A DNA stretch of 64,000 nucleotides from Nymphaea colorata. Lineage: Eukaryota; Streptophyta; Magnoliopsida; Nymphaeales; Nymphaeaceae. This document shows, piece after piece, positions 25,243 to 37,597 of this stretch. Made by a program: the position numbers and the translations under genes. Position 1 is the first letter of the stretch. Every line of letters starts with the position of its first letter. The notes under the pieces were generated by a model. The model was not told the origin of the DNA. It made no database searches and worked only from the letters and a program-made list of their open reading frames with translations. The DNA lies in the NCBI RefSeq assembly GCF_008831285.2, contig NC_045139.1, forward strand, positions 6,976,204 to 7,040,203, read 5' to 3'.

Positions 25243-27370
25243 CACACACAGAGTACGTAAAGAAAGGAGCCTAACTGATAAAGAGCAGAAAAAAAGTACT
25301 CCGAGTATCCATCTAGTCACTACATGACACCAACCAATAGTATGAACAAAAGACAATTTATCTAAAACCCAAAAAATATGAACCTGAGGAATGTATTTGA
25401 TGGCTGTCATGGCAACCTGTATTGAGCTGCATCAAAATAAGAATAGATGTTTTAATTTCATGCTGCATAGCACACTTGTATATTTGAAAATGTTAACATA
25501 AACATGCTGCATTTATGATAAGATGTCTTTTGTAATTTTCTTTTTATTGGACCTTCAGTCTCATCATTAACTTTTTTCAAAGCTTAAAATTCATTTTTTC
25601 CATATTTGACTACTACATCTATTTAATCATTGTGTATTATGTTTATAATAAAATAAGGATAGATGTTGAAGTTCATACTATAAGCAATGCTAATGTCAGA
25701 CAAAAAAAAAATATATAAATGGCACCAGTATTTAGAAGTCAAAGTACACAGTACAGATGTAATTGACAGTCAGCATTTAGATTAGTAAATTATACATTTT
25801 CTCAAGCTTAAATTACACCAAACTTGAACTAGTATATCTGACGCAATATATCAACTACTATCATGTATTGTACAACTGGAATCAATTGCATCAAATATTA
25901 ACTAGTTAATATTTAAGTTCTAACCAAATATATTCCACTAGACCAAAACTCAACAATCAATTTCATTCTTTTACTAAGTTGTATAAATGTTTTAATATTC
26001 TACTTACTTGAATACAGAGATAAGCCACAGCCAAGAATGACTTCGCAAAGCTGAAAAAAAGCAACCAGCAGCACTGGCCCATACGACGATGGTGATCGCC
26101 ACACAGACTTTTGAAACTCTTTGACCACCTCGCTGGACAATTAAGCAAAAGAAAATACATGAATATGTTGATTTCAGGAAAAAGGTCAGCAAAAAAAGAA
26201 GGTTACATCAGATAATCCAATTACTTCATAGATTAAAACTTGCAAAACTGTGAATCCTGTCAGCAGAACCGCGTGTGTTGAAAACGCTACATCGTTCAAA
26301 GCCACTGGAATCATCTACAAGTTATGGAATACAGAAACATTAGTTTATACAAAGACTAATGCTGCTAAAACAAATGTTCACTACAAACTTGCAACTTTAG
26401 TTGAAATTCGAAGTAGTACAACTAACTCCACAATCTTGAACAAACAAATAAAAAATTCTCAAATCAACCGAAGCTTCAATCAGGGGCCCTTGTGGGATCA
26501 GAACTCTGAAGTCACATATATAATAGTGGCAATAAACTAGTCTAAACTTCTTGCACCTCCAAGGAACTGGAATACTTAGTTTTTCTCTTTTCTGTCATTT
26601 ACTCGACAAACCATGATTCGTACTGTTCGAAAAGGAGAGGCAAACGGTATTCAATAACTCCAATTGGGGTTTGGTTTCTGGTTGACGTGAAACTAAGTTT
26701 ATATTATATATTAAAAGAAGGGGAAGGCAATAGTTTTATATGTGTGCATCTAAAGAGGATGATAAAGGTTCTATGGTTGAGGCCGCTGGTAGTTGTCACC
26801 AACCTGATAGAATGCCATTGTCTTGAAAACACAAAAAAAACTTATTGCTGCAGGAAGAAATTAAAACTGGTTGTACCCATTAATGGGCAGGAGGGATTTC
26901 AAGTAATTATACAAACAGAAAGCTAACATATATACTGTCACTCAGGAATTTCATGTATTAATATGAGAGAGAGAGAGAGAGAGTACTTCATTGTCCCCAT
27001 ATTTCTGGTGATACTGACGTTGAACGGCAGGGCTGAAGTACAGGGAGGCATTGTAGATGAGGTAAGCCATATGCTTCGTCAAATTAAGCACCAAGAAATC
27101 GAAATTCAGCCCAACCACACTGAGCAATCGTACACGTTACAGAAGCACGACAGAGAAAACAAACAAAACAAAGGACATAAAGTAAGAAAACGAGCACATA
27201 ACAATTAAGAAGAGATTCAAGAGAAATGAAGAAGGAAAGAAGCGCTAGACTAACCTCTTCCTGTGGTAGTTAAGGATGGCCTGAGGATAGAAACTGAGGG
27301 ACCAAGAGCAGAAGGCAACCCATCCAAGAACTTGGTACGTTACCTCCAGCCCCAATGAGTGCCAAGAAGA

Positions 27371-27373
<3 letters not shown>
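23322..27373 (-). CDS. CTNS: Cystinosin homologue (PQ-loop vacuolar/lysosomal cystine transporter)
   Basis: A proton-coupled exporter of cystine from the lysosome or vacuole in characterised relatives. Eight exons on the - strand: 27373-27255, 27119-26987, 26314-26225, 26132-26008, 25426-25384, 24453-24336, 24241-24192, 23417-23322. They total 774 nt (257 residues), phases agree throughout and all introns are GT-AG. Seven hydrophobic segments are evident. The two PQ-loop motifs are SFYPQ (residues 27-31) and YIPQ (167-170), the second followed by RKSTVGWSIGNILLD. VGLNFDFLVLNLTKH and NDVAFSTHAV are typical of the family. It lacks the long luminal N-terminus of animal cystinosin, as plant members do, and no GYDQL-like sorting tail is seen. 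ATG 27373 was chosen by family length, but an in-frame ATG exists at 27535. An (AT)n tract lies in intron 5. Confidence 0.93.
25167..25240. repeat. (AT)37 microsatellite
   Basis: Uninterrupted AT dinucleotide followed by a short AC run (25242-25250). It lies in the intron between exons 6 and 5 (window order) of the cystinosin gene and is likely length-polymorphic. Confidence 0.95.

Positions 27374-27403
<30 letters not shown>
27374..27403. repeat. (CT)n microsatellite abutting the cystinosin start codon
   Basis: On the gene's strand this is a (GA)n tract that runs directly into the ATG at 27373. It lies in the presumed 5' UTR. In the frame of the gene it would read as alternating Arg-Glu if an upstream ATG were used. 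Confidence 0.9.
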
Positions 27404-27407
<4 letters not shown>

Positions 27408-28149
27408 GCAATAGAAGGTGTTGCCGGGAATCCATGAGAGAGGCCCTTTTGAATCGAACGGCGCAAGGGTCGGTTCCAAGTGCCGTCTGAATCTGGCCTG
27501 AATCTTGAGGGAGATCCACGAGGCACGCCCACCAACGGCTGCTGTTGAGCAAGAAACAGAAGCTGCCATAATGGTTAGTTTGACACGTAAGAGAAACTAA
27601 CAAGAGAGGAGCGATCCACCATTGATCTTTTTAGAGAGAAGGACCTCTGGGACCCCGAATTCTGCGCCGACTCTTCCTGTTTAAAGTCGAAAGCAAGAAC
27701 TGTTTTTAGGACACTTTATGCGAGTTCTTTCAAAAGGGAAACCTTTTTCCAAATCTTTTCTGTGAAATGATCTTAGTGTCAAAAGGTTAATGATTGCCTC
27801 TTCAATATGTATACATTTTTCGGTTCATAAGTATTGAACTCAAGATTTCAACAATAAGTGCATATCTTAAGTAGAGAGTTGATTATTTGAAAAGTTAAAT
27901 TCGAGAGTGAAATTTAAAGTGAGACCTACCTTAAATTTAGTTCTAGTAAATCATAGACTTGAAAATTGTGAATGTAAGATCTCCATTATACCACATGCTC
28001 ATAAACCTCAAGCCAGAGGCAGGAGAATCTGGCTTGTGATTCTGCAATGGTTACAGATTTATAGGATGCAATATATGCATCTTAAATTTTCTTAAGAATC
28101 AAAGATATAAAAACTTAAGAATTCAAATCACAGTATCTCATGTGATCGC
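27404..28149. other. Cystinosin gene 5' region and intergenic DNA
   Basis: The first 250 bp are relatively GC-rich and probably contain the 5' UTR and promoter of the minus-strand cystinosin gene. An in-frame upstream ATG lies at 27535. Nothing else was recognised. Confidence 0.4.
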
Positions 28150-29200
28150 CACTTACCTCTTAAGTCAGATTTGGTAGAGGGTCCTTCAATTCTTTGAAAT
28201 CAGATTCTGTTCGCCATGGATCAAGATCTGATTCAAAACCAACTTTTGTATATGTTGGTGCAAGCATTTTGCTGTTCATCAGATCCAATCAGTACCACCA
28301 CTTGACAGTATTGGCATTGGAAGAACTATAGAAAGATCCCAAAAACTAGATTGGGAGTAGAATCAGATTGCTAATTTCAAGTTCCTTGGTACTTGGATGA
28401 TCAGTATTGCGGAATTCATCTAGTTCTTCCAATTTGAGCCAATAAGTCTGATTTGATTATGTTTACGTACACAATTAGAAGGCATAATTTTTTTTAACAC
28501 AGTTTTTCTGAGATCCAGTACAAGTGTTTTGGATCGAGATACAACTGTACCTTTTTTTTTGTGTTTTTCAGACAACTTTGGACAACATTTCAGGTTTGAA
28601 TTTAACTTTGATTGGATTTGGCAATTTAATCCCTCCGCAACTCCAGTCGCTTTGGCTTGGACTTGATTTATTGTTCGATCTACTTTGGCATATTATTTAA
28701 TTCATCAACTAGGGACGTAAACTGCCTGATTATGATCCTATGAAACAAATGGTTCAGAATCAAGTTGAAATAACCCAAGTCAGTTTTTTGAGATTCGGTG
28801 GAAAGTTTCAAGACCAACTAAAGCTGGATTGAATTTTCTGGTCATTCATAGCCTGCAAAATGAAGTCAGGGTTAGATAGGGATATCAATATATCTGATTT
28901 AAATCAGATATCAAATGGGACCATTCAAAAACAATCAGACATAATACCTGATTGGATTTGGATTCGGATATACATAAATATCCCATCATGGATTTGAATC
29001 AAACTTAATTTTTGAAAATTGGCTAGATTCGGTTCAATATTCGGATGAAGATTCTGATGTGAATGTAAAATCGGATTCGGATTAGATTCAGATTGTAAAA
29101 TCGAATTTTGCATTCAAATTTGGATTCAACTTTTCTTAGTTCATATTCAAAGTCGAATTTGAATCTGAACATATGATAAAAAGGTTGGACCGGTGAAAGT
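28150..29200. repeat. Degenerate GATTCGGAT/ATCAGATT-rich repeat tract
   Basis: Long stretch of imperfect short words such as GGATTTGGATTCGGAT, AATCAGATATC and GATTCGGATTAGATTC, without a reading frame. This texture is common in old non-coding interspersed repeats of plants. Similar text recurs at 35000-36290. No termini or target duplications could be defined. Confidence 0.45.
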
Positions 29201-29624
29201 TTAGTTGTCAGTTTAATTTCTATATGCACTACGCCTTTGTACTTTAAATACCAAATGCATGACACTTTAGTTAACAGGTGTACTATTTTCTCTCAGATAC
29301 CAAAGCAACCCTAGACCCCAAAAACAACAAGAAAGGAGGACAAGATTCGTTCTCCTTGAAATATCTCCAGTTCTTTGCACTTTATCTCCAAGACTACGTC
29401 AGATGCAAAAAAATGAACTTAATTACTATTTTAATAAAAACACGAAACCTATCAAACTCACAAGTCAGCCAGGTCATATGGTCAAACATGAAACCCACCA
29501 ATTTGCTTATACTTGGGTCAATTTTGGGTTATTGTCTCCCATCCTTAATTTCCTAAGTGGAAATAAAGAAAGAGGACTCCCATCCACCAACAACATTGAA
29601 AGGAACATGCCCCCAAATTTTTCA

Positions 29625-29628
<4 letters not shown>

Positions 29629-29675
<47 letters not shown>

Positions 29676-29680
29676 TATAT
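29629..29680. repeat. (AT)n microsatellite with one GT interruption
   Basis: AT dinucleotide run interrupted once by ATGTAT. It sits just before the triplicated 29698-29996 unit. Confidence 0.9.
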
Positions 29681-29697
29681 CATCTAGTCATCCTGGT

Positions 29698-29996
29698 TTC
29701 CATCTAATCACGATCACTTGATGCAATGCATAATGTGTTGGGTAGTGTGCTATATATATATATATATATATATACTTTAGCAATTTTGGTCTCCATCTAA
29801 ACACGATCACTCGATGCAATGCATAATGTGTTGAGTATTGTGATATATATTGCTTCGCGGAGACTCGTCATCAACGGGGGGCTGTCTTTGTGTAAGTGGA
29901 TTTCAATTGAAATATAATCTTCCATTTAGGAGAAATCATTTAATCACGATCACTCGATGCAATGCATAATGTGTCGAGTATTGTGATATATATGTG
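29698..29996. repeat. Three direct copies of a ~55-bp unit, each ending in an AT run
   Basis: Units at about 29701-29774, 29792-29850 and 29941-29994 share CACGATCAC[T]YGATGCAATG followed by CATAATGTGT, then GAGTATTGTG and an (AT)n run. Spacers of about 15 and 90 bp differ. Because each unit leads into an AT microsatellite, the copies may have spread by slippage or repair around the AT tracts. Confidence 0.75.
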
Positions 29997-30656
29997 TGTG
30001 GGCGTGCACTTCAAACAGGCAATATTGAAGGGCATTTGTTAGACAGTGTTCAAAAGCAAGGGGGAAATAGCCCATATCTAAGCCATGGCCATTTATTGCT
30101 TCATTTACTGTTTTGTTCATGGAGTTGGTCGATTGGTTGGTTGGGAGGAGAACGATGAACATTTAAAAACCAACGGACCAACCAAGCATCGACCATTTAC
30201 ATAAATGTGATCACACTCTTCGCTTTTAAAACAAAGTTTGAGTTCTCTTGGGCTGACTTTTTTTTTTTTTATATGAAACGCTCTCTATTCTATGCATTCA
30301 GTTTTATTTTATAAACAGTCAACTGGCTAAACATACTCTTGTGGAAATTTATCTTATTTTCCAAATATAGTGACTTCCTGTGAATAAATGTCGGTTATAA
30401 GGGAGAACTTCTTTGGTATCATCCAACTACCACTTTTAATTTTCTCAGTCCAGTGACGACCACATAAATGCAGTATCATGGTAAAAGTAAAGCAAGGATC
30501 GAACTGGTAATTTCAAAAGGTGAAAAAGAAGGCAGCCGATTATCTTGAAAATTTCAGAAAGAGAAAAAGAAGGCAGCCGAAAATGTATGTAACTGAACAT
30601 AAATGTCATATACTTTGTCCCCAATATTCATATCCATGACACAAAACCATCAGCTA

Positions 30657-30706
<50 letters not shown>

Positions 30707-31559
30707 TGGTTTATTCAAAAATATATATATAAATGCGCAACAACTTCTAATATGGACTGCTTCGTTTGTGAGGACGAGGACATGATGATATGGCCTAGTT
30801 CTTCTTCTTCCAATAAATGCACATGGTTAAGGCCATAGTCACGATTATTATTTTTTTAATTTAGAAAATAGGAAAAATATTGTGAAGTTTTAAACATGTC
30901 TAAAATGAGAAACTAATAAGACAATAGAAACAAGCAGTTTGGTATTAGAAAAATGTAGAAAAAATGCCTAAAATGAGAAATTGGAAAAATGTGAAATAAA
31001 TGCGCTTTCTTCGCTTTTACAATTTTTCAGCTTTGTTTGGCTCATCTATTTTTCACGTATTTTAACGTTTTTTAATAATTTTTTTTGCAACCATTAGAAG
31101 TAGAATTTATTAATTTGATTGTGTCAATATAAGTCGATAATAAAGTAATACTAACTTGGCAACATAAGAAAGAAAAGGTTGACAAAAATTTTAAACGTCA
31201 TGAATTGCCTACATTGGAGTCTTCTCATCAACAATTGTGAACCCCTAGACTATATATATGCATATATATATACACTCAGAGTCACTCAACCTTTTAATCA
31301 AAACCTTTCATTAAAAGCAAATAAATGGTGGAGAGAACATGAAGAAGAAACCTACATTAGATGATTAGATGATGAAAATATCCATCATATTTTTTTATTG
31401 TTTTTTCTTTACTGTCTATGATGTTGGATTGGACGGTCCTGATGAGATGGCTGGGTGACTCGAGTTACAAAATTTTTTATATATATATATATACGAGTGT
31501 TTTTTTTCTTCTTGGTATTTGATTGATTGTTTCGTGTGATATTAAACTGTACGTCATGA
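29997..31559. other. Intergenic DNA with microsatellites
   Basis: No gene was found. It holds a (CT)10 tract at 30657-30676 fused to (AT)12 at 30677-30700, and further short AT runs near 31250 and 31480. An AT-rich block near 30850-31100 contains poly-A/T and TTTTAACG-type words. Confidence 0.5.
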
Positions 31560-31860
31560 AATTAGAAGGAGATAGCTGGATGGTGTGGTCGCAGCGAAGG
31601 GTCCAAACTGGTGGTTGACATTGGCAAGGACTGGTTCTGAACCCAGTCCGGTCTGGGAGCGCCTAACTGGAACGAGTCCACGCCCAACTTCTGGCCTGGA
31701 ATGCTGGGTTAACCCTTTAGTTTGGGGTGGGTCGGGCCCTGCCCAACACTTTTGAATTCAAAATGGGGCCAAAGTTGAGCCAAGGCCAACTCAGTTCGGG
31801 CAGGCTGGGTCTTATTTGGGTACCACCTAGCCCTCACAAAAATCCTTTGTAGGGGCTCAA
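31560..31860. repeat. Degenerate GGGCC/CCCAA-rich interspersed repeat
   Basis: About 300 bp of relatively GC-rich text with imperfect repeats of CTGGGT, GGTCGGGCC, GCCCAAC and GAACCCAGTCC in an AT-rich setting, without a reading frame. Read as an old non-coding repeat; the family is unknown. Confidence 0.45.
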
Positions 31861-34568
31861 CAAAACCTAGAGAAAGCCCCATAGATATCTAACCCTAATA
31901 GTTGTTCCCCATTTTCTATGGATCAAACAAAGGACACAAACTTTTTGTCTTTAAGCCTTAAATAGTTTTGTTTTTCTAATGGCCTATTCTTTTGAGCTAG
32001 GCAAAGTACTCCCTCATTGTTGCCAGGTGCTTTTGTCGACATGCACTTTTTAAAATTGAAAAAGAACTGAGCGACAACAAAATAAATTAGGACGAAGGTG
32101 GAAATCTTCTCTTAGCTGTATCCCATCGACATATAACATAAAAGATGAAGATTTAACTTCCTGTCATGTCGTATTTCTAAATGATCAAGATGTATCCTCG
32201 GGAAGGGCATAGTATAGCTAGTCGAGCTTGTGCTCATAAAACCCTACGTCATCATTTTGTTTCTCATGAACGCTATTCTTGTGCGCCAATGAGGTGTGAG
32301 CGTATACTAGTTAGTGCAGTATGCCTACACGTAAAACAAACTTGAACTCTGGGGACAGGGAATCTAGCTTTCATTGGAGTGGTGGGATCAAATACTCCTT
32401 CTACTCATAGGTATATGTACCTTCAAAATGTTGTGGACTTCAAAATAATGATTTATTACAAGTTTTAAAAAATCTTTGATAGATCATGTTCATACAAATT
32501 ACATTAATGCAAAACTTATTCTTGGTATGTACTTGAGGAAATTGAGATAATAGCACATGAAAATGTGCTAGTATAGTAAAGCTTGGTTACACAAAGTTTT
32601 ATCACGATTACTCGCTTAGATCCCAAGGGTTTGGCGCGACCAGCGAGGCTGAGGTTGGCAGTCTCCTGAAGCACCAAATAAAAAGGGAGCACCGATATGC
32701 AAGTTGAAATATAGTGAGAGTGCCTTATCTGGGGCATCAAAAGCAAACATTTACCCCATGATGATAAAGAGAAGGGGCGAGGTGGTTTTGGGCCTCTTGT
32801 TGGGCGGTAAGATGACATACTCCTTTGCTCACTCAACATAAAGACTCACTTAGTAGAGATAGTAGTTTTTGGGCCGGTGATCATGATTCAATAGATCTAT
32901 ATATATATATACACACAAGCCAAAGCAGTAGGTACACAACTTAAGATCTTTTACTGCTTCTCCGAAAGAGTGCATATTTCTTCTCATTATCTCTAAAAGT
33001 GGACAAATGTATATTTGCCTTGTTTTCCCTAAACTGTATTTGTCTGTCCATTTCTTTTAGAGTGGCCATGAAGGTATTATGGACCTATCTACCTGCGGGC
33101 GGGATGACATTTTACCAGTGACAGTTGAGTCGGTCACTTCATAAAAGGCAGAGCTTCTAAGTTTCAAAAATGAAATTTCAACAAATTCTGTGATTAACAT
33201 GAAACTTTTTTTTTGGGGTTTTTCTTCCTAATGGACATAACATCAACACTCGGTCTTTTTGATGTTCTTAGTTGAACCTATACATTTTTGTCAAATCAAG
33301 AAGCTTTAGGTGCTGATTAGTGTGCACAGTCTCGGATGCTTCTTGGATTCAACATGAATGGACCTACCAGCATTAATTTTAAGCCAAACAAATTAATCAG
33401 ACAAATTGCATGTCACATCAACATGTTAAAATTTGTAGATCTAAGTCTCAAGTGAGCATATGATGTAGATAATCTCACCTTATAATCTTTTGCTAGCCAA
33501 CAAATGTTTTTTTTTTTTTCTTCTAGAGCAGAATTACTTTCATATCTTAATTACATTTTAGCAGGCAAGACTTAGGCAGACCCCTGCCAGTTTATGTCAG
33601 CAAGTAAAATAGAATGAACCTCAATTTAAAAGCCTAAACCCATCTAACAAGTGTCTTTTCACAAGAGCAAGAAGAGAAATTGAGGAGTTTTACATGGTAT
33701 AGCAATCATAACATCTTATAGGAGCAAGAGATATGAAGAGAAAATGATGAGTTTTATATAGAACAACAAACATCAAATGACATACTGCGATGGGTGGTAG
33801 CGCACTGAGCGGCAAGGTTGTCTGACTCTTCTAATGACTCAAGTTAAGTGGTTACTGTAAAAAATCCCAAAACATGTTCTATGAAGACCTAAAGGGCAGG
33901 CAAAAAGGAAGGGACAGTGGCCTCAATTAAGGATTAAGGGCAGTAAACGTGTTGCCCTAAGGGGCATTTACTCCCATGGAGTCCAGCATAGGAAAAAGAA
34001 AGAAAGAAAGAAGAAACTTATCAGTCATGGAATCCAACTGGAAGTGCAGCAAGTAGCCAACCCTATCTAACCTTTTCCTGTAACTATGAACGTACATTCA
34101 TGAAAATGGGGGAAGTAACAGAGAAAGGAGAATGGTGGTCCCATTCCAAGTGCAAAATTTAAGCAAGGAAGACGACTCCCAGCATGAAGTTGGTGAGATA
34201 CTGTGGCCTTCTATTATTATATAGAATGAAAAGAAAAAGGAGGATTTGGTTATGATCCGTTTAGGATGATCAACTAAACATACACCATGATCTAACTTCT
34301 GGAGGTAAAATATATCTCAATGAATGAAAGAGATAACCAATGGATGCCAATAATGGCGCCAAGAACAGTCAGACAGCAAGCACTCACGGGTTTGTATAAA
34401 CAAAAGATACATATATATATATATATTGATTTCAACACTTACCTAACAATGACAATGGAAGTATTCAATAATTAAAGCTTTCAGACTTTGTTTGCTCAGT
34501 TGACCTTTCTTGTAGCGGGCGGATGATACGGTAGCATCAATCACTCTGCTTAACAATATATATATATG

Positions 34569-34622
<54 letters not shown>

Positions 34623-34780
34623 TGAGAGAATCTTGCTGAAACTTGGATCGGGTCGGAGCAAAATGTCTGAAACAATCTTTCCTTGAAAAATGAAACTAAC
34701 AATTTCCACTCATTATTCTTGATGAGTTCATTCTTGGATCTGGTTCTGCAGATCCCATGCTGGACCCACTAGTTTTGCTG
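31861..34780. other. Intergenic DNA
   Basis: No gene could be supported; the longest frames are short and lack recognised domains. An (AT)n tract at about 34553-34581 is directly followed by (GA)n at 34582-34619. Confidence 0.45.
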
Positions 34781-36299
34781 GCCACTAGGCTTGGGCATCA
34801 GTCCGGCTCGAATCAAGTACCTGGCCCAATGCCCACCTCTAATGGCCACTGGTATACCAATATCAGCTAACTATGAATCGACGCAATGTTCATGGTGCAA
34901 TTTTCATTTTCTTTTATTTCAAAAATAGGGTGTGAGGATTATGTTATTGCATTTTACTGATTTATTTCCTGAATCAGCTGATTGATATATTTTAAGGTTT
35001 TTTTTTTAGAATACTGAAACTTTATTAAGAACAGGATACCTAGTCGCTCACCTAATTCCAATTAGGAATCAAGATCAGCTGGACCTGGATTGGATCCCCC
35101 CTCAGATCCAAATCCAAAATATGCAATCCGGATTCAAACAGCATGAAAAGAAGACCCGGTTATCTAGAGTTGAAATTCAGAACCGGACCATAAGGTCCAT
35201 GCTATTAAGACACTGACTGGATCCAGAATAGATGCAAACTAAAACGTTGGTCTGTGTGTTGGATAGAACCTGAATTGGCGAATCTCAGTCCACTTTAAAT
35301 ACACTTATAAGTTCTTGTTCTATTGGTCCAAAATCCAAAATCTAGAAAAACTAAAACATTAGATCCATTTGCAGCCTTTATGGTTAAGAGACCAAGACTC
35401 TCTTGCCTCAGTTTCAGTTCCCATGTGCTCATTTTGGATTTTGTGATCCAAGCTCCATTTTCAACCTCACGGGTCTGTTGACCCGAACAGACTCGAGTCT
35501 CATGACATAATCGCTTACGCCGAGTTCGAATCTCATTTACTTTTCACCATTGACGTCTTCTCTTCTTTCCTGTTTCCTTCTATTTTTCTTCCGTTTATAA
35601 TTCGGAGATCATTTGCTCGTAAATAGTTAAATGCGTGAAGACTAATTCAAGATTATATGATTAATGATGATGTTAATGCATCGGATATGGTTTGATATTT
35701 GATTGGTCAAATCTGAATATAAGCGTTGAATTCATATCTGAATTTGATTAAAGATGAGCATTCTGATACATTTTTGTATTTTTTTTAATATTTAGTTCAT
35801 TAATTTGATATTGATTCAAACTAGGAGAAATCTTAACAGTCGGATGTGGTAATATCTATATCCGATTTTCTGATTCCCAACGTTGAATACCCAAAAAAAA
35901 AAAAAAAAAAAAAATCGCACCTAAGAATTAAGAAAAAGTAAAAATAACAAAATATATTTCGTAAAAGATGTATGTGTCCCCTCTTTGAAATTCTGGTTTC
36001 CATTTTTACATAATCAATCTTCTTAATAAATCGGCCGGTCTTTGGTTTGATCAGTGGGTCCAAATCTCTCATGGGTCCCCTGACAGGATCCAGACCCACG
36101 AAGCAAATTCATAAACTTTTTCTCCTTGTCGTAGAGACTGATTCTTTGGATCCAATTGGTTGTGAGTCAACCAAAAAGATCAACAGTAGGATTCAAATTG
36201 GATTCGGATTGCAAATTTAAAAATCAAACTCCACATGTGATATAAACTTTTCTGGTTTGACTCCAAATTCGAATCAGAATATAAGAATATTATTAACAG
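34781..36299. repeat. Degenerate repeat tract with GGATC/ATTCGGAT words and poly(A) run
   Basis: Text resembling 28150-29200: imperfect GGATCCA, CAAATCCAAA, GGATTCGGATT words, plus an A22 run at 35893-35914. No reading frame, and ends not definable. It probably contains fragments of several old insertions. Confidence 0.4.
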
Positions 36300-37597
36300 T
36301 AATATTTTTTTTTTTTTGTCAGGAGCAGCTGCATGAACAAGAATATTATTAATACAAGTTGGGTGCTTGAGAAATGCGGAGCAGATATTAATATCCCTAT
36401 TATCCCTGTTTTTTGGGATAAGGAGAGGTAAGTATGTGAGATGCATTGAAAGGGACTTGAAACTAGTGGGTAGCAAGTCAGGAGATGCACTTGATTCTCT
36501 ATGATGGATGGCCCATCACCCATGGGATTATCTTGGATTATCTAGATTTGCTTTTGTTTTTATGTTGATGAAATTGATTTTATTTCTTATTTTAATTGAA
36601 TAGGTGAGGTAGCCACATTGCATCATCTACCTTCGGCGCTCCTCGACTGTGCTACTTTTGATGATGGATATTGGACCAAATGCATGCATAGGTCATGGCT
36701 CCGGGTTGGAACATTTTCTATTTTTTATTATTTTATTTGTATTTTTGTTTACGATAAATATTTTTGTTATCCAATACAAAAGAAGAAAGTTGATAACGTA
36801 ATGTCAATATATATATATATATATACAAAATTTTTTATTATAGTAAATTTTGATAAACAATAATAAGAGGTATGTTGTTGACACCGAATGGAGGTGGAAG
36901 GGATGATAACGAGCAAGCGAAGAAAAACCAAATAAATGAATAGATGGGAGGATGCGATGAAGAAGAAAAAATCAAGTTCCAATAAGTCCTGCCTTTCTCA
37001 TCTCTGTGTCAAAGTCTCTCGTCTCTCTGGTTCTGCAACGCCAGAAAAAGGAGAAAACAGCCCAACAGAAGTCAGTAGCGTCAGCCGCCTACCACCATCA
37101 TCCTCTCTTTTTCTACCTTTCAATCTGATCAACCAAAGTACCAACAGAAAGGAATAAAAAACCCCACAGACACAACGAATTGCTTCCAACAACACCACTT
37201 CCCACAGCCCAAAAAGCAAAAACCATAAAAAGGAAGAGAGAGAGATAGAGGGAGGAAAAGTAAAGAAGGGAGGTGAAAGAGTGAAAGGGATACCATCCGT
37301 GTCTTTATTGCTACTATTTTCTTGGGTTTTTTTTTTTCTTTCTTTTTGTTGGCTTCGTTCGTTGATTTTTCTTGGAGTTGTTAATTGTCCAGCAAAAACG
37401 CCTTCCCCTCTCCTCCTCTGCGTTTATTTATTCCTCCTCCTCCCCCCTCTCTTTCTCTCTCTCTCTCTCTCTCAGACTCTCAGCGGTCTCCTTTTCCCTC
37501 CGTCCCTTCCTCTTCTCTACCTCTTTCTCGGAAGGTCCACAAACGGACACCTACCCCCTTCTCCTTCTCTCTCTGTATCTCTTTCTGAAGGAAGAAT
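36300..37597 (+). other. Upstream region and pyrimidine-rich leader of the RING E3 gene
   Basis: From about 37300 to 37597 the + strand is strongly C/T-rich, with a (CT)n tract around 37455-37473, typical of plant 5' leaders. An in-frame TGA at 37586-37588 lies just before the ATG at 37598. No certain TATA box was assigned, and no other gene was seen. Confidence 0.5.

Noticed and set aside
25069-25410. Frames rich in Ile-Tyr repeats
   Set aside because: They are translations of the (AT)n microsatellite inside a cystinosin intron.
32516-32839. A 107-codon minus-strand frame in intergenic DNA
   Set aside because: Composition is mixed, no domain was recognised and no neighbouring exons were found.
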